Shown here piece by piece: positions 34,943-46,994 of a stretch of DNA of 64,000 bases. The stretch is taken from the NCBI RefSeq assembly GCF_000471905.2, contig NW_006495648.1, positions 414,511 to 478,510 on the forward strand, read 5' to 3'. Both the position numbers and the translations under genes were made by a program. The notes below the pieces were generated by a model that did no database searches, was not told the origin of the DNA, and was given only the letters and a program-made list of their open reading frames with translations. How positions within the stretch are numbered: the first letter of the stretch is position 1; each line of letters begins with the position of its first letter. Source of the DNA: Amborella trichopoda. Taxonomy: Eukaryota; Streptophyta; Magnoliopsida; Amborellales; Amborellaceae.

Positions 34943-35440
34943 TCACTTTTTCATTAAGGGTAAAAAAAAATTAAGCGAAAATTTTCTTAACAGTGAGGAG
35001 AGGGTGGTCGGGGCAAGCAGTGGGACTCTGACAAAGGTTTTGTAGGGAAGGTTCTTGGTCAACAATGGGATTTCAGGCTGTTTTACAAGGAAGACCTTCG
35101 ACATGAAAACTTTGCCAAGAATTTGGCGAAGTTGCAGAGAATGGAGCCGGAAAGGAGAGTTCTCCGGGGAGTTTTTCAAGAAACAGAAGAGATTCCGGCT
35201 GCAGCAGTTTTTGGTAAAAGAGGTAGGAAGTGAAACTCTGAGCATTTTCGCATGTCTTAGGGTTTTCTGGGGATTTTTAAGGAGTTTCCCGTGGCTGTCA
35301 TCACTTTTCGACACTATTAGGAGTGTTGCAGAGGTTTCCGAGAACTTAGGGAAGTTTGCGTAAGTTTTCGGTGAGGCTCTGGTGATGTTCAAGCAAAAAA
35401 CGTAGGCGAGAATGTTTTTCAATAGGTTTTCCGACCATGT
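34943..35440. other. Conserved block next to the extra ORF, open on both strands
   Basis: The block is kept in F in the opposite orientation (53240-53650). In E it is open for about 159 codons on the minus strand and about 102 codons on the plus strand; F also keeps a long frame on the strand corresponding to E's minus strand. It may be the 5' part of the antisense transcript or a small sense ORF; I cannot decide. No known domain was recognised. Confidence 0.45.
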
Positions 35441-35664
35441 AGGAGAAGTCCCGGCGGGAGACTAACGGTCACGGGAGGTGGACCGTCATGGAAGGCGTAC
35501 AGTTGCAGGAGGTGAACCGTCACATGGAAGGTGTACAGTTACCTCTAAAAATCATGCGACCATTAAGGAGGTGCGAAAACTTAGTGACGGTTGTCAGTCA
35601 GCACAGTTAGGTTCGAGGTGTCACGACTACGATTCATGGCATGTGTGAGAGATTTGATCACAAG

Positions 35665-35930
35665 CTCAATCGACGCTACGTGTTAAAAGACTCAACCGGC
35701 ACTAGTCGTGTGGCACGAAACCGGCGCTGGGAAAAGACTCAATAGGCACTAGCTGTTGGCACGCAACCGATGCTGGGCATTGGAAAACATAACCGAGGCT
35801 ATCCCTCAAGAAAAGCAACCGGCATTGAGTGTTGAAAGACTTAACCTACGCTAGCTGTTGGCATGAAACCGGTGTTGGGTATTGGCAATCTCAACCAGCG
35901 CTGAGTGTTGAAAAACTCAACCGATGCTGA
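35665..35930. repeat. Tandem repeat with aaccggcgctg / actcaaccggcactag units
   Basis: Around eight short diverged units with an aaccggcgctg-like core end just before the antisense ORF start near 35978. It would lie in the 5' leader of an antisense transcript. Confidence 0.7.
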
Positions 35931-35977
35931 TCCAGTGTCTTAGCAACATTTGGGAGTAAACCACCAAGCCCTTTATA

Positions 35978-38900
35978 ATGGCTGGTTCTTCTAACCAAAT
36001 TTCTAATCTGAAGAGGCTTCTAAGGGAGGAAGAGATTGGCTTTTGGGATTTTACAGGCGAGGTTTTATCAAGGGGTGAGCCCATTTGGCTGACCCCCAAC
36101 CAGTATGCGAACCAGAGCGGCCCCTTAGCATCACTTTCATTACTGACCTTGTTTGTTTCGAAGTTCGCGAGGGCAATGATGGCAACATCAGTACTGAAGA
36201 AGGGATGACGCTTCTTCATTGCATGCATAGGAACATAGCTTCGGGGGAGAACTTGCCTACCTTAGGGAAACAAATGGTACAAGCAGAGGGACTACTAAGG
36301 TCGTCAGCAAAAGGCCTCCAGATTCAAGGGGATTACCAATGCCTGAAGGGATACACTTCTTGAAGGGATACACTTTTTGGACTGCCAAGGTATTGGTCTC
36401 ATACAGAAGCACTCTTGAACGTGCTTCACTATTGGCAGCAGTCTAGTGTTCGGGCTGCTACTATGATCGTTGCTCCAATACAATAAAGGTATTATTAGAG
36501 ACATGGATCCATGTTAGTAATACTTGGCTTCTTGGGCATGGGAAGCAGGAATCTCCTTACTGGATCTTCATTTTATTGGAGGTCCCTCGATGATTGGGGC
36601 TATGTATGACGAGTTTGTGTCCCCAAACTCGGTCATCTTCTGTGGTGTTAACTTGGGGGATGAATGGCCACCTACCTGCCAGCCTTCAAAAGATCTTTAA
36701 GGCCTACCAGTCGATTTCCTGCCGATCCAACAATGGCAGGGTTACGTTTACGAGTGGGTAAAGTTATTTTTTGGGGATTTTCTTGAAGTTTGTCAGGATA
36801 CTCCAAAAGGGAAAGGGTAGGCAATTGCGAAGGAGAGGCCTCCCATATATCAACTCCAAGCCGGCGATGACCGTGTCTTCATGGCCATGTATTTGGCCTT
36901 ATTTTTGTGAAAACTCATGCTTCCTGGATGGGGGGACGACATTCATCCATGCGTACTGTATGTGGCCTGTGACATGGCCAGAGGGTGTGAACATGGCCAG
37001 AGGGCATGAGTATGCCCTTGCTCAGCCATTCTTGTGCACTATATATCATGGCTTGGGGGCCATCTCCCGTATAAGGGCTTACAGGGGAAAAGAGGGAGGG
37101 AATGACATTGTTGGAGGAGAGCTTTTCCCGGGGATTTTAAAACTCCATTCCCTGTGCACTACCTGTACGGGTGGCTAGGGGCCTATTTCCCCAACACCTA
37201 CAACAAGAATTAGTGTTAAGGAGATAAACTATGGCCCTTCTTGATGAGGATTGCGAACCAGAGGGCCATCTTCCATAACTCAGGGGAGGCTCGAGGTCTA
37301 TTTGGACATGATTCGTTGAACATGAGGCGAGTCCCCTTTTCGTTCGGGAGCTTCACCAACTGTTCTTTCGTTGATGAGTTGGGGAAGGGACTAGACAGTG
37401 CACTAACAACCATTAAGGAGCTCATGTTCATCCTAAGCATTAGAGGGGGAGTCTTACCTTATCGGACTCTGCACAGTGCCTGGTTAGAGGGATATTTTCC
37501 CCCACCTCTTCGATCATCAGCACAGGCTTGATCAAGGGTGCCCCTTCTCGGTATTTTTCGAATAGCACTGGAGTAAGGCGAATAAGGGTAAGGCGGAAGA
37601 GTTTGGAACTTTCTGAGAGTGCTGAATACCAGAGTATATACAGACCCCTTTGTCCATGTATCTAGAGATGACAGAAACCAGCAAATACGTAGTACCGCAC
37701 TTCGATAGGAGGGTTTGGACGATGAAGGCTTATGTGAACTGGTGGACAATCACTTGTAAGGGATATTGGGATAAAGATCACCCTTGAAAAGGGGTGAATG
37801 GTAACTGACACCAGGATACCAGGCAAAGGAGACTGGCGGATGCTCCAGCTCCTGATGCGGTATTCATCTTAGATTGTCCCTCAAACTAGAGGGTGTTAGG
37901 GCTTCCACATGAGATAGCAGCTGATTAGGCCTCACCATAATTCCTTGCAATGAAGGCGAGGACTGGGAGTGTCTTCGACAATCCTAGTTCCATCTTTGAG
38001 TGGGATGAGGGGCGACGTGTTCCTAGTTGTGAGAAGCGTCCCCCACAGGACTTGAACGCCCTCATTAGAAGTGGTCCCCACAGTAAATTAGCTGGAGAGC
38101 CTTCTCAAGGAGGTGGATTTGAATCGATAGCTCGTACTTCGGGAGGGGGAACAAAAGAAAGTGCTCAACCGCTGCCGATACTCATGCCCCGCCTTCAGTT
38201 AGTTGGCGTATTCGGAGGCACAAGAGTGCCAAGCTTCCTTTGGTGTCAAAATCAGAAAGTAGCTCTTTCTCTTTTGTTCTTTTAAGAACTACTCCAATAT
38301 CACCTTCTGTGCTCTATGGACCACCTTCTGCTTCTTCTGAATTGTTTTGTTTTTCTTCAGAAATCGAGGCAGATGACTCTAGCCATTTTGGGCCCATTGT
38401 CATTGCTTATGATCTAGAGATGACTCCAGATATTGGGGAGTTGCCCTTGAGTCCAGGGGTAGTTCCTTAGTAAAAGGCGGCTCAGATGGAGACTGACGAG
38501 GATGAAAGCCCTGAAGCAACTTCTCCAGATAGGGGCTCTGATGTTGATGTGGCCTACATGCCTCAAGATCTTAGTGCCCCGACTGAGGTAGGGGCTATGA
38601 CTCTAGGAGAAGACCTTGAAGTTGATGACGTGCCTGAGCAGCAAGAGGTTGTTGAACTCTTTGTGGCTGAGGTTCTGGCTGTTGAAGGCGCAAGCTAACT
38701 GAAAGAAACCATGGATAGAAATGAATTGGCTAGCGAAGGCCAAAGAGAAGAGGCAGTTCCAAAACTTGAAAATGCTGAGGCAACAGTTTAAGTGGATGAA
38801 GAGTAAGTAGAAGTCCCCATAAGAGAGGGTCAAGCCAACGAGACTGGTATTGAAGATCCCAGGCAGGTTGAGGCTGGGGCTGCCTATGAGTCCGAGGGGT

Positions 38901-39590
38901 AAGAATCTCTAGGATTTTCCCTTGTTTCAGTGGAGCCAGTGGCTCAGATGGCTATTGTTTCAACAAGCCAGGTCCTTGAGGTCAAGGCTTCTTTAGCAGT
39001 AGTGGTCTCAACAGCACCATCTAGGCCTGTTTTTAGTGGTGTTTCTAACATGATTGCAGGTATGCTTAGAGAAGGCCTTCAAAGGTTGAGGGAGCTGCCC
39101 CTTGATGAGCTGGATAAAGCCTTGGAAAAACTGAGGGAGTTTGCCGTGACTACTGCCGTTGGGAGTGCCCCAAAAGTTCTTTCCTATTTTAATGTAACTC
39201 TAAATGAGTTGGAGAGGTGAGGACTGAAAGCGCTACATCATGAAGAAGAAATTGGCAGGCTAGCCTCTTTGGAAGAGTCGATCTTGCGTCTTCGTTCGAG
39301 AGAAAATAGATGCCTGCATCGAGAAGAAGGCCACGATAACTGGCCTTCAGTAGGACCTCAAGAGAGAGGGGCGAGGAAGCTTGAAGAGAATGGTTCAGAG
39401 GAAAGCCATGGAGGCCTCATTAGTCGAAGATTTGTCTGAACTCAAAAGCACAATTGAGTCGGAAACTATGGCGATGTTAGAGGAGACTCAAACGGTGGCG
39501 GAACTGAAGGAACATATCTAGGGCATCGAGACTTCTCCTTCAGCACGCAGCACAGAGATCAATAAAATGATTGATCATTTCTGAACATGT
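35978..39590 (+). pseudogene. Antisense extra ORF of element E with plant mobile domain (PMD)-like region (fossil)
   Basis: The frame reads opposite to E's gag. The region starts at a candidate Met at 35978. PMD-type features, by pattern recognition, include an M-Y-D-E-F-V and V-N-L-G-D-E-W-P-P segment (about 36600-36680), a block near 36860-37060 with L-A-L-F and a G-L-G-A-I-type word, and H-Y-L-Y-G-W-L-G-A-Y-F-P-N-T-Y near 37160-37195. An acidic linker follows (about 38300-38900), then a Leu/Glu-rich coiled coil (39050-39590) ending I-N-K-M-I-D-H-F. Extra ORFs downstream of pol, sense or antisense, are known from Tat-lineage elements. It is broken in many places. F keeps only part of it. 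Confidence 0.68.
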
Positions 39591-42115
39591 CATTTCCTTT
39601 TGCCAGTACTTGCAAAAGTTTTTAACTGATGAATAAAGTGCTTCTCTCTTTTGTCTTTGCTGCATGATTTCATTCTCGTCTTACTTTTGCTGTACCTCAT
39701 GTGATTTACCTTTTGAATGCTCTCGACACTTTTATTGTCCCAAGAGGCTAATACCCTAAGCCTTGTTTGGCCCCATGATAGGCTGCCGCAGCTTGGATAA
39801 CTTTGAAATGAAGAGTCGTTGCTTTTTCTCCTCTTAATGTCAAATTGACCAAGGGCCCATAGTTCATTTTCCTCATGATTTGGTGAGCCTGATCACTATA
39901 GATAGTCCAGTCAAGAGAGGCCTAGGCCTCCATTCGTTGCGCATTTACCTCAAGCTTAACATAGTTTTTAGTCTCCGACACGAACTCCTTGAGATGTTTT
40001 GAAGCGATACGCATGACCTCCAATTTACTCTGGAGACTACGAATTTCAGTTCTTAACTTTGTTAGGGGTTCCGGCCCTTGAGGGGAAGAAAGTTTCTCTT
40101 TATCGAACTGCTCTCCTCCTAAGAGGTTTGGAAAAAATAGAATTTTCAACTGGTCACCGATCTGAGGGGCATCCTCTATACTTATAGTGATCAGATTTTG
40201 AAGAATATTTCACAGTGGCTGCCACGCCGCTTCGAATTTTAAGAGCGCAATGAGGATGTGCAAGACTTTCTGCTGGTCTGGCATATAGGTGATCCTTAGA
40301 GCCTGGAATTCTATCCCCATGGCTTGTTCAATCTCACCGATGACCTCTGATTCATCTTCCGGCCAAGGTGGCTCAGAACTGGGGGGTAGAGGGTGAAAAC
40401 TCCTTTTAGACCAAAGAAAGAGTTTCTTGGATGATGGTTGGGATGTTAGAATGAAGAGTAGTTAGGGGTAAGATCTTCAGCTCTAATGCTAATCGAGTAA
40501 GGATCCTCCTTAGAGTAAGGTTGACTGCCGACCCTCAGTCTAACATAATACGATTCATGGGGCATGCATGTAATTCGCCAGTAACAAAGAGAGGGTGATT
40601 ATGAAACTTTTCCCATATCAGCAGATCGTCCTCTGAAAAGGTGATTGACATACATCCCTATAGAATTGCGGGGTCTACCTCAATGGGTTCTACTTCGGTT
40701 TTGTACACTTTTGAGTTAGAGAGAGCTTGAACCAAAGCCATATGGTAATTCTTCGAGAGCATGAGGGCGTCGTAGACACTGAGAAGAGCTGGAAGTTTTT
40801 GTAGATGTCCTATCACATCATATGTCACCTTTTCTTGATCAAGATCTTATGCCCTTATGCCCTTGGTCCTGCCACTGGTTTGGGTGGTATGTTCATTGAG
40901 GAGTAGGTTTGGGTAGAAAAGGTTTATTTTGGCCTGCTGGCTGACTTGATTGCACAACAGGCTTGGTTTGAGTGATGGAAGTTTGAGGTTTTGGAAGAGA
41001 TTGAATGCATGGGATCAAAGGGTCCCAAGAAATTGGAGGATAGGTGGACTGTTTGAAGTATTAGGATTAGGAAGGAGCCCAAGGAGCTGTAAGATAGGCA
41101 AACTGGTATTTGTATTAGGGACCAGTGGCGGATTAGGGAACCTTAAGGTGCCTGAATTCTATGGTGGCAGCTGTAGCGTCTTCCCTGATCTGAGATTTAT
41201 CTACTCTGTGGTCAGTATTGCTCCTGAAATTTGCACCATGTGGGAAGCTCCATGAGAATAGGAGTTTTGCCCATCTGATTCTCTCAATCTCTGCTCAAAG
41301 TCAGGCTCTAGTGGCCACTGGGCTTTCTTTGGCTTCAATTTCTTGTGCTTCTTTGAAGAAGGTGGCTCTACCTTAGCTTTAGCTGCTAGGGCTTCAGTAA
41401 CTGTTATGAATCTTGCTGCCTGCACCAAGGTCTTTCTCAATCACTTCCGTTGCGTCCTAGTTATGTTTGATCCCTCAAGTTCTTTGTCAAGAGCCTCGAA
41501 GTTCAGACATATCAAGGTTGTACCTGTAGAGGATGTAAAAGAGGGAGAATGAGAAGTAGAAGAAGAAGGATGAGAAGGGTTAGAAGGTGAGGGAATTTTA
41601 AGGTCGTTCCGCTCATGAAACCAATCTGGGCAACCTTTTACGTCATCGTCAGAGTTGGACGGGTGCAGGGGGTCTTTTAGGTCTCCCCCTTGCTTAGACA
41701 ATTGGGGAGTGATTTTAACATCGTCACCCTCGTTGGACGTGTCTTGAGTGGGAGATAGCACGAGGGCATATTCTTGATAAGATGAAAAAGGAAGAAGGAT
41801 TGTACCGGGGATGAAGTCTCTAGTAAAGTTGACAATGGATGAATGGGCCTGAGAAATTCCTGTTCAACTGTGGGTTGAGCGGTCTTGTTTATTCGACGAG
41901 TAGCCCTTGGTGTCCATCTTTTTCTGGTTTTCTGAGGTGATGTTTGATTCATCTTACTGGGTTGGCAAACAACCCTAGCTTGGCGAACTTCTTTTCTTCT
42001 TAATGACTTGAGTCTGCTTGGGGAATCGAGGGTTTCGTAGAGTCTAAATCATTGATAAGAAGGTCCCGCTTTGGGAGATCACCTTGCCCCGATGGAGAAG
42101 TGACTTGAGGATCAC
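39591..42115 (-). pseudogene. Element E protease and gag-protease linker (fossil)
   Basis: On the minus strand: a Lys/Pro-rich linker (S-S-K-K-H-K-K-L-K-P-K-K near 41340), a Q/P-rich stretch, an H-L-x-K-L-P-A-L-L-S-V-Y-D-A-L-M-L-S type segment, and a D-x-G-S-A aspartic protease signature near 40510-40560. After it comes a conserved S-L-Q-S-K-L-E-V-M-R segment near 40000, shared with F. No reverse transcriptase motif follows. It is broken in several places. Confidence 0.72.
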
Positions 42116-43790
42116 TTATAGGGAGATTTTAAAACTCCTGATACTCCTTGATTTCTTTGCAAATATATCAAGGATACTTGTGCATTCTGATAGGTAATGG
42201 CCTCTTATCCGATGGTATGGGCACCAACGATCTTCAGTCCCCTCAGCAAGGTGACGAGGTTGCCTTGCTTGCTTCAGTGTGATTATGCCTTCTTGAAGCA
42301 TTATAAGGAAGAAGGTGTAAAGCACATCGGGCATTTCGTCTTCCTCTTGGATAGTTAAAGCATGAGAAGCTTCGGCTGCCTCGAAGGCCTTCTTTAAGTC
42401 TTCAAGCTTTATCTGACCTTTTAGAATTAGGGCCTCGATAATATCCTTCAACGTGTAGCAGTCATCTGTAGGATGATTGATCCTACGATGGTAGGCACAA
42501 TAATTCACCTGAGTGTCATGGCCAGGTTGCTCAGGGAATTTGGTTTCTAACAGTTGGATCATATTTTGTTTCAATAATAATCGAAGCAGCACAGGGATCC
42601 ATTCCTTCTCGAAGGAGTAGACCTTGTTCCTATGTCTGGTGAAATAATCACCCCTATTAAGGTTGGCCAGTGGGGGTACCCGATTGTATGACTGTTGTTG
42701 CTTACTAACCTGGGGTGTTACCTTTGCTATGCTTACCCCTTTAGAGAGGTCCAAAGTTTGGGAGGGTGACTTCTTTGGATCAGTGACAATGATGGCTGCA
42801 CTGATTACTCCTTTCTATTGGCTGCCCCGTGTGTTATTTCGAGAGTTACCATCGCCCTGATTATTTGCTGAATTTGTAGATGGTTGTCGTGTCGCACCAT
42901 GGTGGTGTGATAATCATTCTATGCAGATTGATTTAGAGATCAACATTGACATGGGGGTCAGATTAGAGGCCCCAACATGTAGAGCGATCTCAAGTCGCAT
43001 GTTCCGCACCGAAGTTTGGACAGCTTTCATATCAGGCATAGGATTAGGAAGGTGGGAAGCCAAGATTCTCCATCTTGATATGAACTGATCTACGGGCTCA
43101 TCGGGGTCTTGAGTCAGGGTGAGAAGTTTGATGGTTTGAACCTCTCTCTCAACCTCATAGATGCGCTGATAGAATAACTTCTCCATCTCCTCCCACGTAT
43201 GCACTGAGTTTGGAGGAAGTCGAGCATACCATAGAAATGCTGAGCCATCGAGGGTCTGAACGAACTGTAGGAGAAAAGTCTCCTGTTAGCCGCTGTTTCT
43301 CGACATGCTACCTGGAAGTGGGCAATATGCTGGTTTGGGGACGTGGTTCCATTGAATAAAGGAAACTTCCCTTTCTTATAATATGAGGGAAACGAGCCCT
43401 GATCGATATATGAGGGGTATGGCCTTTGATAAGGCGTTGCTCCCTGTATCCCCGAGATTTGTCTATTCTTTAGGCTATTGGTGACCATAGCATCAATGTC
43501 TGTCTGAGAGACGGGATGAGGATAGAATTGTCCTGTGAGCTAGAAGGAGGGGGCTGCCATGGAGGTGAACCATCAGAGTGATATGAATTGACCTCATGGT
43601 TAGCCGACTGGCATGCGGCATTGATACGATCGATTTTTCCATCTTCGCACACACCATATCCTCAAACTTGTTCATGCACTTTTCCTGTGCATCATTGGGT
43701 TCGCTTACGACCATTACGCTGGACATTTCACTATGGAGGTCGATGTTAGTGGCAACAGAGGTCTTGCGAGGTTGAAGGGTCATACGCAGT
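42116..43790 (-). pseudogene. Element E gag, main part (fossil)
   Basis: In minus-strand order: a V-S-E-P-N-D-A-Q-E-K region (about 43690), the capsid-like core W-E-E-M-E-K-L-F-Y-Q-R-I-Y-E-V-E-R-E-V-Q and D-E-P-V-D-Q-F-I-S-R-W (43080-43200), then two C-x2-H-x4-H-x4-C knuckles (about 42480 and 42200), the RNA-binding part. The N-terminal end is separated by the insertion of F and continues at 59894. It is broken in several places. Confidence 0.84.
43786..43790. repeat. Target site duplication of element F, left copy (gcagt)
   Basis: It stands directly before F's LTR start. The right copy at 59889-59893 is gtggt. The uninterrupted gag of other copies reads catacgtggta here (reverse strand of the F gag near 48495), so gtggt is the older state and the left copy has drifted. 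Confidence 0.7.
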
Positions 43791-45050
43791 TGTTTGAACA
43801 TATGTTTCAGCATCTTGGTCCCTGGTAAGAAGCAAGTCAATAAGGCCTATAAAACAGTGGAAATTCATGGAAGTCTCAGAATGGCCCCGAAATTGATCAA
43901 GATCTCTGTCAGCAATTGAAAATACCACCTGCCAAGTTTCATCGCGATCAGACATGTCTAAGGCAATGAACACAAAGAAACAATTTCAGTAAAATCTCTC
44001 TAACACCTTGAAATGGACCCTACAACTGGAACTATATTTTTTGTGTCTCAAATCACTGTAGGACCATAGACATTGGATTTGACACAGTCCAAAACTCCTA
44101 TGGGCCAAGTATTAGCTTAATCGGATACTCCAAAACAAAGATATGAGCCAAACATTGAAACAAGAAAGTCCGCACACTATTCTCGTGTGGCCTCACTGCA
44201 CCAAAACACCATTAAAGGTAGTTATTTTTATAGTCATGGGCAGTCATTTTTTGTACCCATAACTCACTCGTTCAAAGTCGGATCGCTCTCAAATTTGGTC
44301 AGCATATTCGTCTCATCAAGACGAACAATTTGATATGTGGTATGCCTCATGATGATATCCGAGCAGGGAGAAAACCTAGAGTGAAGTTGCCAATCCATGA
44401 AGAAGTTGCAGAAAATTTAGCAGCGACACTCCTTGTTCAATGGACAAAATCACGATGCTCACGCAACAGATCAATGCGAAACCAATTCCATTATGTGTAA
44501 GGTCTAGGACTATCATTGATCCGAACTCCGTACATGATGGACAGTAAGATTTCATGCATGAAACCGATAAATTAATTGAAATTCTAGTCGTCAGATTCTA
44601 GATTCTGGGCAGAACTCAAAAGTTGGGAAATCTTTTCACGTCCCGTTTGTTGCCACACGATCGTGATGGCATGCTTAGTGCACTCTAATGAAAAAATTAT
44701 AGTAAAACATCAAGGAATGAGTGCACTATCGATCTGAGTTTTCAAGATTCAAATAAATTTCAAGTCACGTGATCATGGCTCAAAAAACATGATTCATGGC
44801 TCGATGTCGGTATCAAAATGATTGTCATGTCGAGTTTTCAAGAAAACAATAATCTTTCAATTAAACAGGCATTAAAACACTCAAGATCTCAGGCAGCAGT
44901 AGGGATTGTTCTAGAATTTCATACACTATTAGGCAGGGAAAAAACAGTCATTTTGTACTCATTTTTAGAATTTCTTTTAATTCAATTAAATCTTAATTTT
45001 TAATAATTAGGTCTAATTTTGATCAATCGACTCATGTTTGGGCACAATTC

Positions 45051-45058
45051 TATATAAA
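45051..45058 (+). promoter_or_regulatory. TATA box of element F 5' LTR
   Basis: tatataaa at this site is followed about 50 bases later by aataaa (45109-45114). TATA and poly(A) signal this close define a short R region, as in many plant LTRs. Everything from about 45085 onward, including the hairpin array, would be in the RNA leader. Confidence 0.78.
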
Positions 45059-45108
45059 CAGGTACTGCCTCATTGTAAAAGGAGTCTTGATTCATTCTTT
45101 GAGGATTC

Positions 45109-45114
45109 AATAAA
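45109..45114 (+). promoter_or_regulatory. Poly(A) signal of element F LTR (aataaa)
   Basis: gattcaataaaatttcc is conserved in the E LTR at the matching place. It would act for the 3' LTR copy; the signal lies just downstream of the expected RNA start. Confidence 0.55.
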
Positions 45115-45151
45115 ATTTCCATTCTTGCTTGAGCCTGTGAGTATGTCTTTG

Positions 45152-45411
45152 AGAGAGAGAGGAGAGAGAAGAAAAGGGTTAGTACCCTTCAGGCAGGTAA
45201 CTTTCTCTCTCCTCCCTTCTCTCTTCTCTCTCTCTCATTTATCTCTTCTAACTTTTCTCTCTCTTCTCTATCTTTCTCTCTCTTCTATTTTTTCTCTCTC
45301 TTCTCTCTCTTTCTCTCTCTTCACTCCCTTTTCTCTTGCTTCTCTCTATTCTCTCTCTTCTCATCTCTATCTCTTTCTCTCTCATCTTTTCTTCTCGTCT
45401 TTATCTTCTTC
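45152..45411. repeat. CT-rich tract in element F 5' LTR
   Basis: Mixed ctctct/tcttct low-complexity DNA between the R region and the hairpin array. The matching tract in the 3' LTR is 58196-58428. Confidence 0.85.
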
Positions 45412-46212
45412 TGTCAACTGGTGAAGCCTAGCGCCAGTTGGTCTTCTCTATCTTCTTCTGTCAACTGGCGAGACCTTGCGTCGGTTGGTCTTCTCTCTCT
45501 TCATCTTTCAACTGGTGAGGCCTAGCGCCGGTTGGTCTCTTCTCTCTTGCTTTATCAGTTAGCGAGACTTAGCACCAGTTGGTATTCTCTATCTTCTTCT
45601 GTCATCTGGCGAGATCTAGCGCCGATTGGTCTTCTCTATCTTCTTCTGTCAACTGGCGAGGCCTAGCGCCGGTTGGTCTTCTCTATCTTCTTCTGTCAAC
45701 TGGCGAGACCTAGCATCGGTTGGTCTTCTCTATCTTCTTCTGTCAACTGGCAAGGCCTAGAGCCGGTTGGTATTCTCTATCTTCTTCTGTCAACTAACGA
45801 GGCCTAGCGCTAGTTCGTTTTCTGTCTCTTCTTCGGTCAACTGACGAGGCCTAACGCCAGTTGGTCTCCTCTCTCTTTTTCTTTCTGTCGACTAGGCTTG
45901 GCGCCAATTAGTCTTTTCTCAATTCTTCTATCAGTCGGTGTGACTTGGCTCTGGTTGGTCTTTTCTCTCTTCTTCTGTAAGTCGATGAGACCTAGAGTTG
46001 ACTGGTTTTCCCTCTCTTCTTCTGTCAATTGGCGAGACTTAGTGCCCATTGGGTTCTCTTCCTCTCTTCTCATCTGACACAATTGGTGAAGCCTAGCACC
46101 GACTGCTTAATCTCTCACACATCTCTTGAAACAGTCGGCAATGTCTAGCATCGACTGCTTAATCTCTCACACATCTCCTGAAACAGTCGGTAATGTCTAG
46201 CATCAACTGCAT
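45412..46212. repeat. Hairpin minisatellite in element F 5' LTR (about 16 units)
   Basis: Units of about 47 bases carry arms like caactggcg and cgccggttg around gaggccta, spaced by ttctctatcttcttctgt. Toward the end the arms switch to cagtcg/cgactg. The 3' LTR has caatcg/cgattg and cagttg/caactg units at matching places. Pairing is kept while arms differ. Confidence 0.88.
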
Positions 46213-46976
46213 TTCGTCTTCCTTCTTCTCCCCCCTCTCTTCCTTCTTCTCTTTCCTTCCGTCCATTCCCTTCTTCTCTTTAACTATTCCTCCGCTACTC
46301 TTTCGTTCGACCAAGAAGGATTGAGGTTAGCATCTCATGGCAGTCCTGTCGTCTAGCCGTAATGTTGTTGCGTTAGGTTCCCTTGGCCCGCTTTACTACC
46401 ACGATAGACCGATCATCATGCTTAGCTAGTCGATATTGGCAATAGCATCTAGAAGCAATCCCATGAGCAGGTGTCAGTTACTGAGCCCGTTTCGCTACCA
46501 CGTTACGCCAATCATCCACTAGCCTAGTCACTGCTCTGATCTTGTTGCTTGGTCGAATTCTTCTCTCCCCCCCGTCTTTCTTTCTTCTTTTTGAATACGC
46601 ATGCTTGCGTATGTTCATCAAAGAGGAAAAGGGTGAGGCCTGACCCACTTGTCCCATAAACTTCACCATATCTGTGTGTGATTACAGGAAAGTGGAAAAT
46701 AAGAAGAATACAAGCCATGGGAGGCGATTCCAAACTAGTTTCATTATTGTGGGGCTTTCTTCGTGATCTAAGAGGGCGCCCATGCGAGTCAAGCCGAGTA
46801 AGTCCCGTACCCACCTTTAAATTCCTCTCTCACCAAGTGATAACACCTACCCCTATTTTCGAACGAGGTTCCCGAGAGAGCGATCTCACAAACATCCCGG
46901 GTCTCCCTCGAAACCCAAGACGCGTGTCGCCCGATCATCCAGATCCAGAGGGTGAGATCGAGGCACCTAACTAGCT

Positions 46977-46994
46977 TGGCGACTCCACTGGGGA
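46977..46994 (+). other. Element F primer-binding site
   Basis: tggcgactccactgggga, three bases after the LTR. It is identical in type to D and E. Confidence 0.88.

Larger units (their letters stand above)
43791..46973 (+). repeat. Element F 5' LTR
   Basis: It starts tgtttgaaca and ends cacctaacta. Order: U3 of about 1.26 kb, TATA box, aataaa, CT-rich tract (45152-45411), hairpin array (45412-46212), and a conserved end with the atacgca/tgcgtat palindrome near 46594-46612. Confidence 0.92.

Noticed and set aside
43746-43973. Open frame running antisense through the start of the LTR (M-S-D-R-D-E-T-W)
   Set aside because: The matching places in the E and F 3' LTRs do not keep the frame open, and differences do not favour third codon positions. 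Probably chance, though it would join an antisense transcript.
45412-46212. CRISPR-like appearance (regular repeats with spacers)
   Set aside because: Plant nuclear LTR context, spacers are themselves repetitive CT-rich DNA, units are diverged, and no cas genes are present. It is an LTR minisatellite.
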